DNA of 64,000 bases from a virus. A model generated the notes under the pieces. It was given only the letters and a program-made list of their open reading frames with translations, did no database searches and was not told where the DNA came from. Of the stretch, positions 31,053 to 40,225 are shown piece after piece. Every line of letters begins with the position of its first letter. Position 1 is the stretch's first letter. The DNA is taken from IMG/VR virus record IMGVR_UViG_3300020207_000022, positions 1-64,000 of that record; one strand, 5' to 3'. The position numbers and the translations under genes are program-made.

Positions 31053-31383
31053 GTGGTTTCTCCTTCCAATCGTCTAACCATTCAAGTTTTTTTTCTTTAG
31101 TCCACTCTTTTAAATATTCGTTGTCACGGTCAAACAGTTGTAGAACTCTTTCTTCATCAAGAATAAAAGTGTCTAGAATAGTTTCTCCCAACCACTTCTG
31201 AGAAAACTCTTTGATTTCCTCTGCAGTTACAGAATCCTGTGCCCATTCGACTTGTTTAACAGGATCGTTAGTAATATCTACATCTGTGTTCATTTCCTGC
31301 AATTTACTTACAGGGATGCAGTAACGTTGACGAAAACTTGATGTTGTCGTAACTACCACATATCGTTCTTCAGTCGTTGCCAT
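31042..31383 (-). CDS. Conserved T4-like hypothetical protein (113 residues)
   Basis: 113 residues from ATG at 31383 (MATTEERYVVVTTTSSFRQR) with GGAG upstream. N-terminal strands plus VSKLQEM, then acidic helices ending DWKEKPRGP. Layout resembles conserved cyanophage proteins next to glutaredoxin and PhoH. First gene after the promoter at 31420-31448. Confidence 0.6.
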   Translation of the reverse strand: MATTEERYVVVTTTSSFRQRYCIPVSKLQEMNTDVDITNDPVKQVEWAQDSVTAEEIKEFSQKWLGETILDTFILDEERVLQLFDRDNEYLKEWTKEKKLEWLDDWKEKPRGP

Positions 31384-31419
31384 GTAATCTCCACAAGTTG
31401 TAAATTTTAAATCATTCAT

Positions 31420-31448
31420 ATTATATTTCTTTTTAGATTATTTGTCAA
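31420..31448 (-). promoter_or_regulatory. Sigma70-type promoter
   Basis: TTGACA, 17 bases, TATAAT on the minus strand (perfect hexamers), upstream of the 113-residue gene, glutaredoxin and phoH. Its -35 lies in the last codons of the upstream gene. Confidence 0.8.
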
Positions 31449-31758
31449 GCACAAATTCATATCCTATAACCAATCCAACTTTATCACCTTCAAATGCAGG
31501 ACTGATATAAAAATCTTTATATGTTCCTCTTGTGTAAAGTGTTGGATGATCTCTATATCCAGTCACCATTGCAGTTTCAAGACCAAAGTCTCCGAACTCT
31601 CTTCTTATTCCACCATATACACTAAGTTTTTCCAAAGAGTTGTAATAGACTCCACCAATAATGTTTTCATATGACATTCTAAAGTGAGGATGGATATAAT
31701 TATATTCTTTTTCAAAACCCAAATGTTGAGATAATGCAAGTGCGAATATGAAATCCAT
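31438..31758 (-). CDS. Hypothetical beta-rich protein (outer-membrane-barrel-like pattern)
   Basis: 106 residues, alternating hydrophobic strands with aromatic ends (IIGGVYYNSLEKLSVYGG, VGLVIGYEFVL) as in small beta-barrels, but no clear signal peptide (MDFIFALALSQHLGF is short). Not recognised; a barrel is a guess. Confidence 0.45.
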   Translation of the reverse strand: MDFIFALALSQHLGFEKEYNYIHPHFRMSYENIIGGVYYNSLEKLSVYGGIRREFGDFGLETAMVTGYRDHPTLYTRGTYKDFYISPAFEGDKVGLVIGYEFVLDK

Positions 31759-31768
31759 TGACTTATTC

Positions 31769-31960
31769 CTATTTTAGATTTGGAAATATTTCCGAGTAAG
31801 CTTCTTCGAAACCATCCTCTCTGTAAACATTTTCGTGGTTACCCCATAGTCTTCTAAAGTATCCATCATAGGATTCAAAGATAGTATTTTCGTCTGCATT
31901 CAAATGTCCTTTAACCATCCAAAACAAACGATACCTCTCTTTGCGTTCCTCTGGTGTCAT
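31769..31960 (-). CDS. Hypothetical protein (63 residues)
   Basis: 63 residues, helical, starts MTPEERKERYRLFWMVKGHL; middle resembles a helical repeat with a YDGYFRRLWG stretch. Overlaps the upstream gene by 4 bases as ATGA. Not recognised. Confidence 0.5.
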   Translation of the reverse strand: MTPEERKERYRLFWMVKGHLNADENTIFESYDGYFRRLWGNHENVYREDGFEEAYSEIFPNLK

Positions 31961-32175
31961 TTTTTCTTCCCCATGAGTTTTGCTTTGAGCGCATCCATCT
32001 CTGCATTCTTTGTTTTTCTTTCTGCATCGATGACTTCTATAGGGGGCGGCGTTGGTTCGTGTTTGACTCTTGGACTATCATTCAACATTGAAGACTTTTT
32101 ATAGTAACCAGTTTCTTTACGCAACTTTTCTATGCGCCATTTAAGTTCGCTGATTCTATATTCCCATTCGTCCAT
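31957..32175 (-). CDS. Hypothetical charged helical protein (72 residues)
   Basis: 72 residues: helix EWEYRISELKWRIEKLRK, a Pro-rich joint (KHEPTPPPIEV), then a basic helix. Probably a small oligomerising protein; unknown role. Follows directly on the YbaN-like gene. Confidence 0.5.
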   Translation of the reverse strand: MDEWEYRISELKWRIEKLRKETGYYKKSSMLNDSPRVKHEPTPPPIEVIDAERKTKNAEMDALKAKLMGKKK

Positions 32176-32595
32176 TTACTTTAACCAACCAAGTTTTTCT
32201 CCTGCATCAATTCGTCTCTGAGATTCTTCTTTTGAGCCAGGATATCTCCATGCCCAAGTAACAATCAGTGCGAACAAGATAAACAGGTAAAGTGTTGCTT
32301 TTGGATTACCCGTACCGAAGTACATCGCTGCAAGTGATGTTGACATCACTGCCATCATAATATACTTAGCTTTTTGTGGATAGACTTTATAGGTCTGCCA
32401 TTCAGTAATGAATGGACCAAATGTTTTGTGGTTCATAATCCAGTTGTGGAACTTCTCACTAGATTTTGCGAAACAAAAAGCTGCACCAAGAATAGGTGTT
32501 GACCAAGGAATGCCTGGCAAGATCACACCAAGGTATGCAATACCTAGACACAGGATCCCGCAAACAAACCAAAACGCTTTTTTAATTTTACTCAT
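32176..32595 (-). CDS. DUF454/YbaN-family inner-membrane protein
   Basis: 139 residues from ATG at 32595; a start at 32652, whose ATG overlaps the ALAS stop as ATGA, would add 19 residues. Family marks: GIAYLGVILPGIPWSTPILG, AAFCFAKSSEKFHNW and HKTFGPFI, with four hydrophobic spans. YbaN/DUF454 proteins are widespread in proteobacteria and their biochemical role is unknown. It is adjacent to and possibly coupled with 5-aminolevulinate synthase. Confidence 0.8.
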   Translation of the reverse strand: MSKIKKAFWFVCGILCLGIAYLGVILPGIPWSTPILGAAFCFAKSSEKFHNWIMNHKTFGPFITEWQTYKVYPQKAKYIMMAVMSTSLAAMYFGTGNPKATLYLFILFALIVTWAWRYPGSKEESQRRIDAGEKLGWLK

Positions 32596-32648
32596 TTTAT
32601 TTTCTCTCTTCCATATTGTTTTACCAAAATACCAAGATTCTAATTGGT

Positions 32649-33848
32649 TCATTTTAAAACTTTCTTCAATGCTGACACCAACTCTACCATCATCACATCA
32701 TCATGATATGGCGTTGGTGCAATTCGTAATCTTTCTGTCCCGACATCTACTGTCGGTGAGTTAATCGGTTGAATGTAAATCCCAAACTCGTTTAGTAGTC
32801 TATCAGATGCTTCTTTACATTTAAAAGCATCGTTAACCATCACTGGTACGATATGCGTACACGCATTTTCATGAACAGGAATTCCTGCATCTGCAAGCAT
32901 TTGTTTTAACGTACTTGCTCTCTCTTGATGTCGTCTATGGGCGGAAGGATTGTCACTGATATATTTGATTGAGGCGATAGCTCCGGCGCAGAGGACGGGC
33001 GAGATACTTGTTGTAAAGATGAACCCAGAAGCCACGGACCGAATAGCGTCAATAACAATACTGTCCCCAGCAATATAACCCCCTTGAACCCCAAACGCTT
33101 TTCCCAGTGTTCCATTTATAATTGTTATCCTATCTTGTAAACCTAAATGTTCACAATATCCTGCACCTGTGGGACCATATAATCCTACCGCATGGACTTC
33201 ATCGATATAAGTTATTGCTCCATATTTATCTGCGAGATCACATATCTCTTCAATTTTCCCTACGTCACCATCCATAGAATAGACAGACTCGAATACAACA
33301 CATGGTACTTGATTATTCTTAGTCGCAGTCTTTAATGCATTCTCCAAGTCCTTCATATCGTTGTGTTTGAAAATGATCTTGTGTGCACGACTATGTTTCA
33401 TGCCCATAATCAAAGAAGCATGGTTCTTGTTATCTGAAACAAAACAGATATTAGGAATGATACGAGAGAGTGCAATAAGTGACCATTCGTTGGCGACATA
33501 TGCAGAAGAGAATAATAGTGCCCGTTCTTTCTTGTGTAACTGTGCGAGAACACCTTCAAGTGTTACGTGATAATGTGATGTACCACCAATGTTTCTTGTC
33601 CCGCCAGATCCCGCACCAGTTTGATCTAGTGCAGTATGCATTGCATCAATGACATATTGGTTTTGACCCATCCCAAGATAATCATTTGAACACCAGTTTA
33701 CAATATTCTTTGGTGCATATTTTCCATACCAAATGGAGCGAGGAAACTTCCCTCGCTCTCTTAGTATATCGTTGAAGACTCTATACTTGCCTTCTTTTTT
33801 AAATGAGGAAATTACTTCTTCAAAATTATCTTTAGAAATCATGCCCAT
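32649..33848 (-). CDS. hemA: 5-aminolevulinate synthase (ALAS), alphaproteobacterial type
   Basis: 399 residues, close to the usual 400-405. Catalyses glycine + succinyl-CoA to 5-aminolevulinate, the first step of heme synthesis in alphaproteobacteria. Family-defining features: [11 protein letters not shown] (52-62), [18 protein letters not shown] (77-94) which separates ALAS from KBL and Bio[29 protein letters not shown] with the PLP-ring Asp216, and [15 protein letters not shown] with the PLP Lys250. C-terminal [20 protein letters not shown] is also typical. It is intact and probably functional. It follows glutaredoxin/NrdB and precedes YbaN, with a late-type element upstream. C4-pathway ALAS points to an alphaproteobacterial gene origin and host. 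Confidence 0.93.
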   Translation of the reverse strand: MGMISKDNFEEVISSFKKEGKYRVFNDILRERGKFPRSIWYGKYAPKNIVNWCSNDYLGMGQNQYVIDAMHTALDQTGAGSGGTRNIGGTSHYHVTLEGVLAQLHKKERALLFSSAYVANEWSLIALSRIIPNICFVSDNKNHASLIMGMKHSRAHKIIFKHNDMKDLENALKTATKNNQVPCVVFESVYSMDGDVGKIEEICDLADKYGAITYIDEVHAVGLYGPTGAGYCEHLGLQDRITIINGTLGKAFGVQGGYIAGDSIVIDAIRSVASGFIFTTSISPVLCAGAIASIKYISDNPSAHRRHQERASTLKQMLADAGIPVHENACTHIVPVMVNDAFKCKEASDRLLNEFGIYIQPINSPTVDVGTERLRIAPTPYHDDVMMVELVSALKKVLK

Positions 33849-33868
33849 ACTCTATTAGTTTATAGAGT

Positions 33869-33876
33869 TATTTATG
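33869..33876 (-). promoter_or_regulatory. CATAAATA, possible late promoter of ALAS
   Basis: 7 of 8 matches to TATAAATA on the minus strand, over the glutaredoxin stop codon and 20 bases before the ALAS start. A small CTCTAT/ATAGAG hairpin lies between it and the ATG. Confidence 0.5.
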
Positions 33877-34105
33877 CTGCCTGTTCCTGTTTTGTGTACT
33901 GAACAAATTGTTCATAACCACCAATGGATTTCCCATTTACACGGATCTGAGGGAATGTACGTGCATTGGGAAATTCTTCAAGAAGTTCTTCACGTGAAAA
34001 GTCACGTCCTAGTTTTTTGTAAACATAGTTTAGACCTAGCATATCTGCTAGACCAGTTGCTTTTGCGCAGAATGAACATGCGTCTTTGCCGTAAATTTCG
34101 ATCAT
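33872..34105 (-). CDS. Glutaredoxin next to ribonucleotide reductase
   Basis: 77 residues from ATG at 34105, overlapping the NrdB stop as ATGA; the longer frame to 34231 is only an out-of-frame reading of nrdB. Active site KDACSFCAKA (Cys10, Cys13), TFPQIRVNG cis-Pro loop, GGYEQFVQY end. Probable electron donor for the phage NrdAB, as T4 NrdC. Confidence 0.88.
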   Translation of the reverse strand: MIEIYGKDACSFCAKATGLADMLGLNYVYKKLGRDFSREELLEEFPNARTFPQIRVNGKSIGGYEQFVQYTKQEQAA

Positions 34106-35229
34106 AAGCTGAACCCCTTGAATGTGTCTGTTGATACGTCTTGTTTTGTTCCACCAGAAACGTATGATGTGATCTCTGTTTCTTGTGGGGCGACTTGGAC
34201 TTCTGCACCTGAGATCCACTTCTGTGTCCAAGGAAGAGGATTGTTTTTAACATTATAAGGTGATTCAAGGTCAACGTGTTTCATACGTCGAGTGCAGATA
34301 TACTCAATATACTCACTTAGTAGTTCCGCATTTAGACCAATCATAGAACCGTCTTGGAACAGATAATCTGCCCATGCCTTTTCTTGATCCACTGCGTCGA
34401 CGAACATTTGAATACATTCGTCTTTTGTTTCGTCTGCGATCTTGATAAAATCTGGATCGTCTTTCTTTAAGGTACGCAACATCAGCTGAGTAGAACCTAA
34501 GTGTAGATTTTCATCTCTAGCAATAAGTTTGATAATCTTTGCGTTTCCTTCCATCTTTTTAAGTTCTGCGAACGCCCACGAGCAAGCAAAGGATACGTAG
34601 AAGCGAACACCTTCGAGAATATTTACACTCATCAATGTCAACCAAAGAAGTTTCTTCAGTTCATACAGATCAACAACAACAATTTTACCATTGATCCCAT
34701 GACGACCTTCACCTAATAGATTGTACCACGAAGACATTTCAATTAGTTCATCATAATATTTTGAAATAGAATCTGCGCAGTCCACAATAGGTGCAATATC
34801 CATAAGTTCATCAAATACTTTAGAAGGATTTGAATATACATTACGAATGATATGCGTATACGAACGACTATGGATCGTCTCAGAGAAAGTCCATGTCTGT
34901 ATCCAGTTCTCTATTTCTGGAAGACTAACAATAGGGTTGAACGCTTCTACAGGTGCACGGCCCTGCACACTATCCAACAAAATTTGTCGTTTTAAATTTG
35001 AAGTGAAAATATGTTTTTCATGGTCTGTCAATGCTTTGAAGTCTTTTGCATCCTGATAGATGTCAACTTCTTCAGGACGCCAAAAGAAACCCAACTGACT
35101 ATCAGTGAGTTTATCAAATGACTTATACTTCAACTGGTCATAACGTTGAATGGTTGGACCCCCAGAGGGATCCAAAAACATCTTTACTTTTGTATGATCA
35201 GTACGATTGTTAACGTCAAAAACGCTCAT
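34102..35229 (-). CDS. nrdB: Ribonucleotide reductase class Ia, beta (small) subunit
   Basis: 375 residues. Di-iron and radical residues visible: Asp86 (LLDSVQG), SETIHSRSYTHIIRN with Glu117, His120 and radical Tyr124, and RDENLHLG with the second Glu/His pair. C-terminal end KGFSL provides the tail that binds NrdA. Works with NrdA to make dNDPs for phage DNA. Co-transcribed with nrdA, thyX and primase from the promoter at 39284-39312. Confidence 0.95.
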   Translation of the reverse strand: MSVFDVNNRTDHTKVKMFLDPSGGPTIQRYDQLKYKSFDKLTDSQLGFFWRPEEVDIYQDAKDFKALTDHEKHIFTSNLKRQILLDSVQGRAPVEAFNPIVSLPEIENWIQTWTFSETIHSRSYTHIIRNVYSNPSKVFDELMDIAPIVDCADSISKYYDELIEMSSWYNLLGEGRHGINGKIVVVDLYELKKLLWLTLMSVNILEGVRFYVSFACSWAFAELKKMEGNAKIIKLIARDENLHLGSTQLMLRTLKKDDPDFIKIADETKDECIQMFVDAVDQEKAWADYLFQDGSMIGLNAELLSEYIEYICTRRMKHVDLESPYNVKNNPLPWTQKWISGAEVQVAPQETEITSYVSGGTKQDVSTDTFKGFSL

Positions 35230-35239
35230 TTATTTTCCT

Positions 35240-37537
35240 CTATATTGTGCAGCTTTCACATGCTGCATCATCTGTTTCTGATTGTTCCAAAGGTTCTTCC
35301 ATCAACTTGTTAATGTCGACTTCACCTTGACCGTCATAAGTGTTGAAGTAATATAGTTGTTTTCCACCATACTTGTAGAACATCAATACGTGTTGAAGCA
35401 TTTCACTCATAGGAATCTTTTCGTCCTCATAGAACTTAGGATTATAACTTGTGTTAATGCTGATGCCTTGATCGATGTATTTTTGCAGAACTGCCATGAT
35501 TTTTAGGTATCCAACAGGTGACTGTTGATCCCATAGGAGATCATATTTATTCTTCAAACGTTTGTACTCAGGAACAACTTGTTTTAAAACTCCATGTTTA
35601 GATTGTTTTACTGAAATAAGTGAACGAGGTGGTTCAATGCCATTCGTTGCATTTGCAACCTGTGCACTTGTTTCTGAAGGCATCAATGCCATGAGTGTGG
35701 AATTACGGATACCTGTTTTCAGAAGTTGTTTTCTTAATCCTTTCCAATCCATACGTTCTTTGTGTTTGACAAGTTCATCAACGTCTTTTTTGTATGTTTG
35801 GTTCGGTGTAATTCCATGTCCATACTTTGTTTCACATACTCCTTCGATATTGCCCATCTCCACTGCAAGATCTGCAGATGCTTTGATCAAGTAGTAGGAC
35901 CAAGCTTCTGCGTACTCATCAATTAGTTCGAGACCTTCAGATGTAATGTCTTGGTAAGACAGATCATTTTTTGCCATCCAATATGCGAAGTTGATAATCC
36001 CCACACCAAGAGGTCTGCGTTTCTCAGTTGATAAACGTGCAGCCAGAATAGGATAATTCTGATACGACAAGAGTGCGTCTAGACCACGCACGGCGAGTGT
36101 ACAGGCACGTTCAAAGTCTTCTGGTGATCTTACATTACCCCAGTTGATTGCAGACAGTGTACAGAGAGAGATTTCTCCTTCTGGATCATTTATATCATTT
36201 AATGGTTTGGTTGGCAAGTCGATTTCTGCACAAAGATTGGACTGTCGTATCGGTGCCACAGATGGATCAAAAGATCCATGATCATTTGCGTTGTCTACAT
36301 TCTGTAAATAGATACGACCTGTGTTCTTACGTTCTTCGATGAACATAGAGAACAATTCAATTGCTTTGATAGTCTTCTTACGCAATCGTGTATTGCGTTC
36401 TGCAGTCTCGTAGAGACGTTTGAACTCATCTTGATCTGCAAAGAATGCGTCATACAATCCAGGCACGTCTGATGGTGAGAATAGAGTAATGTCACCACCA
36501 CTTATTAGACGTTCGTACATCAGTTTATTGAACTGTACTCCATAGTCCATGTGACGTACACGGTTCTCTTCTGTACCCTTGTTGTTCTTCAACACCAACA
36601 TATCTTCGACTTCAAGGTGCCAGATAGGATAGTAGATAGTTGCTGCACCACCACGAACACCACCTTGTGAACATGACTTTGTTGCAGACTGAAAGTGTTT
36701 GTAGAACGGAATGATACCTGTATGGAATGCATCACCTCTACGGATTGGTGATCCAATTGCACGAATAGAACCACCCCCAATACCAATACCTGCCTTCTGA
36801 CTTACGTACTTAACAATAGAACTAGAAGTGGCGTTGATAGAGTCAAGACTGTCACCAGTTTCAATAAGGACACATGAACTAAATTGACGTTGTGGAGTTC
36901 TAACACCAGCCATAACAGGAGTAGGCAGAGAAATGTCGTGTTGACTAATTGCATTGTAGTAATCCTTTACCCATTGCATCCTAGTTTCTTTTGGATAATT
37001 CTGGAACAATGTCGCAGCAATCAACACATAACACATTTGTGGTGTTTCAAAAATCTCACCAGTCACACGGTTTTGTACGAGGTACTTACCACGCAATTGT
37101 TCCATTGCAACATAAGTTAAATTCTCATCACGTTCATGTTTAACAAAACCATTGATGGTATCCCACTCTTCATCATCGTACTGTTCAAGTAACTCTTCAT
37201 CATAAAAACCCCTTTCAGTATTGCGAACAACCAGTTCCTTAACAGAACACGGTTCATATCCACCGTACACTTCTTTGCGTAGTTGATAATTAATCAAACG
37301 ACCACCTACGAATTGGTAATTAGGTGTTTCTTCGGTGATAAGATCTGCAGCCGCCTTAATAAGAGTTTCTTGAATTTCAGTTGTTGTTATACCATTGTAG
37401 AATTGGATCTGACTTTTGATTTCGACTTCACTTGGACTTACCCCAGTGATATCATCACAAGCGTGAAACACAACTTTGTGAAGTTTTTCGATATCAAGTT
37501 CTTCTTTAGATCCATCCCGCTTTGTTACTTGCGTCAT
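35240..37537 (-). CDS. nrdA: Ribonucleotide reductase class Ia, alpha (large) subunit
   Basis: 765 residues. N-terminal ATP-cone (about 1-90), FSSCVLIETGDSLDSI with the first active-site Cys, NLCAEIDLP with the radical Cys and Glu, SLCTLSAINWG with the second redox Cys, and the C-terminal CESCTI pair that shuttles electrons from glutaredoxin. No intein or intron interrupts it. 10 bases before nrdB. Confidence 0.96.
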   Translation of the reverse strand: MTQVTKRDGSKEELDIEKLHKVVFHACDDITGVSPSEVEIKSQIQFYNGITTTEIQETLIKAAADLITEETPNYQFVGGRLINYQLRKEVYGGYEPCSVKELVVRNTERGFYDEELLEQYDDEEWDTINGFVKHERDENLTYVAMEQLRGKYLVQNRVTGEIFETPQMCYVLIAATLFQNYPKETRMQWVKDYYNAISQHDISLPTPVMAGVRTPQRQFSSCVLIETGDSLDSINATSSSIVKYVSQKAGIGIGGGSIRAIGSPIRRGDAFHTGIIPFYKHFQSATKSCSQGGVRGGAATIYYPIWHLEVEDMLVLKNNKGTEENRVRHMDYGVQFNKLMYERLISGGDITLFSPSDVPGLYDAFFADQDEFKRLYETAERNTRLRKKTIKAIELFSMFIEERKNTGRIYLQNVDNANDHGSFDPSVAPIRQSNLCAEIDLPTKPLNDINDPEGEISLCTLSAINWGNVRSPEDFERACTLAVRGLDALLSYQNYPILAARLSTEKRRPLGVGIINFAYWMAKNDLSYQDITSEGLELIDEYAEAWSYYLIKASADLAVEMGNIEGVCETKYGHGITPNQTYKKDVDELVKHKERMDWKGLRKQLLKTGIRNSTLMALMPSETSAQVANATNGIEPPRSLISVKQSKHGVLKQVVPEYKRLKNKYDLLWDQQSPVGYLKIMAVLQKYIDQGISINTSYNPKFYEDEKIPMSEMLQHVLMFYKYGGKQLYYFNTYDGQGEVDINKLMEEPLEQSETDDAACESCTI

Positions 37538-37548
37538 ATGAGATGTTC

Positions 37549-38247
37549 CTATTTTTTGTTAATATATTTTTCTGCGAGGGGAAATATTTGGGCAATAGCC
37601 TTACCAATATCTCGTGCGAGTTCTATGTGCTCCTTTTGTGTACCATTTGCGCTTCTGAGTTCAACATAATGAATCCACGAACGAATTGTACCATTCACAT
37701 ATAGACGTGACACTGTCAAACCTTCTGGTAGAAGCGCACGTGCTTGTTCTTTGGCGATACCATTTTCTACCGCCCATTCATAGTTTCTTTTTACGATGTC
37801 AATAACGCCAGACTGTCTACGACCCCACTCAGCAATTAAATCTTGGTATTTTTGATTTTCTACAAGAGAAGGATCACCCTCAATCTCAATAGAGTTTTGA
37901 CGGTTCTTTGGATCTTGTAAACGACATTCACGTTTTACAAATTCTAACTCTTTCACTGGATCTGCATACCGTTGCGAAAACTCTTGAAAAGAAAACGAAC
38001 GGTGACGCAACAACTGTCGTGCAATGTCACGAGTTGTCTCTACTTCAATACATGCAGACACCATCTCAAATGGTGACCAGTGTTTATGTTTGGCGAGATA
38101 ATTCAGAAGTTTTTCTGAAGTTGAGGAATTAAGTTGGTTTGTCGGGTTAGACACACGTGCACAATAAGCGATAAGATCTTGTACATCTTCAAGTCCAATG
38201 AAAGTATCTTCAGGTGGTTGACTGTAAGAAATCAGTCTAGTCTTCAT
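37549..38247 (-). CDS. thyX: Flavin-dependent thymidylate synthase
   Basis: 232 residues from ATG at 38247 (MKTRLISYSQ); the ATGGAG just upstream is its ribosome-binding site rather than the start. The ThyX motif RHRSFSFQEFSQRY is intact. Converts dUMP to dTMP using methylene-tetrahydrofolate and FAD/NADPH. Makes dTMP for phage DNA together with NrdAB. Overlaps the primase gene by 4 bases. Confidence 0.93.
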   Translation of the reverse strand: MKTRLISYSQPPEDTFIGLEDVQDLIAYCARVSNPTNQLNSSTSEKLLNYLAKHKHWSPFEMVSACIEVETTRDIARQLLRHRSFSFQEFSQRYADPVKELEFVKRECRLQDPKNRQNSIEIEGDPSLVENQKYQDLIAEWGRRQSGVIDIVKRNYEWAVENGIAKEQARALLPEGLTVSRLYVNGTIRSWIHYVELRSANGTQKEHIELARDIGKAIAQIFPLAEKYINKK

Positions 38248-39251
38248 GTTTTTCTCCATCTTTGTAATCTAAGGTTTGCTTCCAAACCCTTATACGTATT
38301 ATTATTAATCACATTTTCAACATCTGTACTACCATTTAAGATCATCTCATTGATGTCTTTACCCTTTACATTGTCGGGCCAAATACAAATCTTGTATCCC
38401 TGTCTAATCACCTTCTCCATCCGTTGATGGATTTCTTTATTGCGAGGTTCTGCATCAAAGACAAACACCGCATTATCTAAGTTTTCAAATGCGGATACAT
38501 TACCATCCGCACCCGCCATTGCGACTGCGTTAGATAAGAATAAACTGTCTATGGCTCCCTCAACAACAAAATATCGCTTGTCGAAATCTACCGTATCAAG
38601 ACCAAAGACCTTTGGACGATCATCAAACATGATGGTAAGATATCGAACACCACTAGGATTGAACCCACGAGCAGAAACACCAAAACATTTTTTATCTTTG
38701 TCAAGGAAAGGTATTACTAGGCGTGGTTCGTCCTTATCTAAGTTGTCGAATTTATCAGGGATGATTCCGTTAATCCAACTCTTGAATGATTTTACGTAAT
38801 AGAGTCGATAGTGGTGACGTGCCGGAATCTGTCTCTTACTTATATATCTTTTGATTGCATGGTTGTGGGTAAGTTGAGATACTTTTTTTATCTTCTTTAA
38901 AGGATTATCTTTTAGCACAGATAGACGTTTTCCAGTCTCATCTTTGAACTGAAATTCTTCTTTTTTGTCTTTTTTGATAAACTTTTCTGCAATATAATCA
39001 TTATAAAGGAGAGGATCTATAGTCTTTAGGAAGTTCTGAAAACCATGACTTGCACCACAGTTGTGGCAATAATACAAGAATTTATTTTCTTTTTCTAACA
39101 GCCACCCACGAGCTTTTGATCGTGACTTCTGTGAGTCGCCGCAGATAGGACATCTAAAATTAATTTTGTAGGGAGCAGTATTCCTGATACGGAAATTCTC
39201 TAATCTGCCAGATAACATCTGGGCATAGTGCAAATCTGTGAAAGATACCAT
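38244..39251 (-). CDS. 61: DNA primase (T4 gp61 type)
   Basis: 335 residues. N-terminal zinc ribbon CPIC (Cys34, Cys37) with YYCHNC (Cys62, Cys65), then TOPRIM-type motifs YFVVEGAIDSLFLS and FVFDAEPRN. Makes RNA primers with the gp41 helicase on the lagging strand. First gene of the nucleotide-synthesis operon. Confidence 0.9.
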   Translation of the reverse strand: MVSFTDLHYAQMLSGRLENFRIRNTAPYKINFRCPICGDSQKSRSKARGWLLEKENKFLYYCHNCGASHGFQNFLKTIDPLLYNDYIAEKFIKKDKKEEFQFKDETGKRLSVLKDNPLKKIKKVSQLTHNHAIKRYISKRQIPARHHYRLYYVKSFKSWINGIIPDKFDNLDKDEPRLVIPFLDKDKKCFGVSARGFNPSGVRYLTIMFDDRPKVFGLDTVDFDKRYFVVEGAIDSLFLSNAVAMAGADGNVSAFENLDNAVFVFDAEPRNKEIHQRMEKVIRQGYKICIWPDNVKGKDINEMILNGSTDVENVINNNTYKGLEANLRLQRWRKT

Positions 39252-39283
39252 TACAAATCCTCAAGGGTCATACGATTGCTACA

Positions 39284-39312
39284 ATCATACACCAATAAAA
39301 TGGATTTGTCAA
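39284..39312 (-). promoter_or_regulatory. Sigma70-type promoter of the primase-thyX-nrdAB operon
   Basis: TTGACA, 17 bases, TATGAT on the minus strand, about 35 bases before the primase start. Its -35 overlaps the stop region of the upstream coiled-coil gene. Confidence 0.78.
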
Positions 39313-39797
39313 CCGAAAAGTTGAGGCCAGTTTAATTTTGCTACGAGAAAAATTAGAACTGCACCGACACCCATCATGTAGTATCGCCAGTTCTCTAATG
39401 CGTTGATACGTTTAGTCTGTTGCGTGATACGTTCGTGGAGTGTACGTTCCATTTGATCTAAACGATCAAGGATTTCTTTGTTACTAGAATTACGTTTTTC
39501 GTTACTAGCTTCTGATAGTCTTTGATGGTCTTCTCGTGCCATGCGTCGATATTCCTCTAATCGATCACTTAGTACATTTAAACGAACTTGTTCTTCTTTT
39601 TTATATGAACTGCAGACTTGTTCCACATCTTCTAATTTTTCACCTTGGAATTTCAATGTGACTGATTGTGCAGCTACAGTTTTCTGTAACTCTGACATCA
39701 TGTCGAGAGAGTTGTCTACCTTTGCAAAGTATTTATTAATGACTTTTATATCAGACTTGATTAAAGCAATATCTGTTTCTAACGAACTCTGAGCCAT
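39309..39797 (-). CDS. Coiled-coil protein with C-terminal membrane anchor (lysis-cassette neighbour)
   Basis: 162 residues: long charged coiled coil (about 30-135, with EEQVRLNVLSDRLEEYRR and a LDQMERTLHERITQQ heptad end) and a C-terminal hydrophobic helix YYMMGVGAVLIFLVAKL. It lies next to the spanin pair and has a late-type element upstream, so a holin-associated or membrane scaffold role is possible; there is no evidence for pore formation. Confidence 0.55.
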   Translation of the reverse strand: MAQSSLETDIALIKSDIKVINKYFAKVDNSLDMMSELQKTVAAQSVTLKFQGEKLEDVEQVCSSYKKEEQVRLNVLSDRLEEYRRMAREDHQRLSEASNEKRNSSNKEILDRLDQMERTLHERITQQTKRINALENWRYYMMGVGAVLIFLVAKLNWPQLFG

Positions 39798-39829
39798 TGA
39801 ACTGTTTCCTAAAGTGTAAATTTTTAACC

Positions 39830-40225
39830 TTATTTATCAGTTTCAGGGTCTGGAGTAACCGCTTCTTCGTAGTACACGATGATTTCACCTTGTTGATTAA
39901 TGTATCTACGCAACTCTGCAATGTTGAGTGCAAGGTTCTCATAATCCTTAACTGAGAACGCAACAAACGCACGATTACCATTAACCTCTTCGAATTCCTT
40001 TAAGAACTCTTCAAGGTTATCTTCGTTGACAACGTATAGACGTGTGTCAGTTAGGTTGATCGGTTTCGGGCGGGCGACTGTCGGAACTGTCGTTTTCTGA
40101 ATCTCCGTTACCGTCACCACTTTCGGTTCTGGAGTCAGGAGACTGCAACCAGCTAGGAAGGGGATCATCCCCAACGCCACCAGTGTCTTGTTCCAATTCA
40201 CGCCATAGTTTTGCTGTTGCACCAT
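39830..40225 (-). CDS. Probable o-spanin (outer-membrane lipoprotein, Rz1-like)
   Basis: 131 residues with lipobox IPFLAGC (Cys27) after a hydrophobic stretch, so it should be a lipoprotein. The next residues SLLTPEPK and the Pro-rich VPTVARPKP fit an outer-membrane o-spanin. It is long for Rz1 and its C-terminal half (YVVNEDNLEEFLKEFEE) is globular. Its first 179 bases overlap the i-spanin gene in another frame, as in overlapping Rz/Rz1 pairs. Confidence 0.65.
   Translation of the reverse strand: MVQQQNYGVNWNKTLVALGMIPFLAGCSLLTPEPKVVTVTEIQKTTVPTVARPKPINLTDTRLYVVNEDNLEEFLKEFEEVNGNRAFVAFSVKDYENLALNIAELRRYINQQGEIIVYYEEAVTPDPETDK
39831..39838 (-). promoter_or_regulatory. GATAAATA, possible late promoter
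   Basis: 7 of 8 matches to TATAAATA on the minus strand, over the o-spanin stop codon, upstream of the 162-residue coiled-coil gene. Confidence 0.5.
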
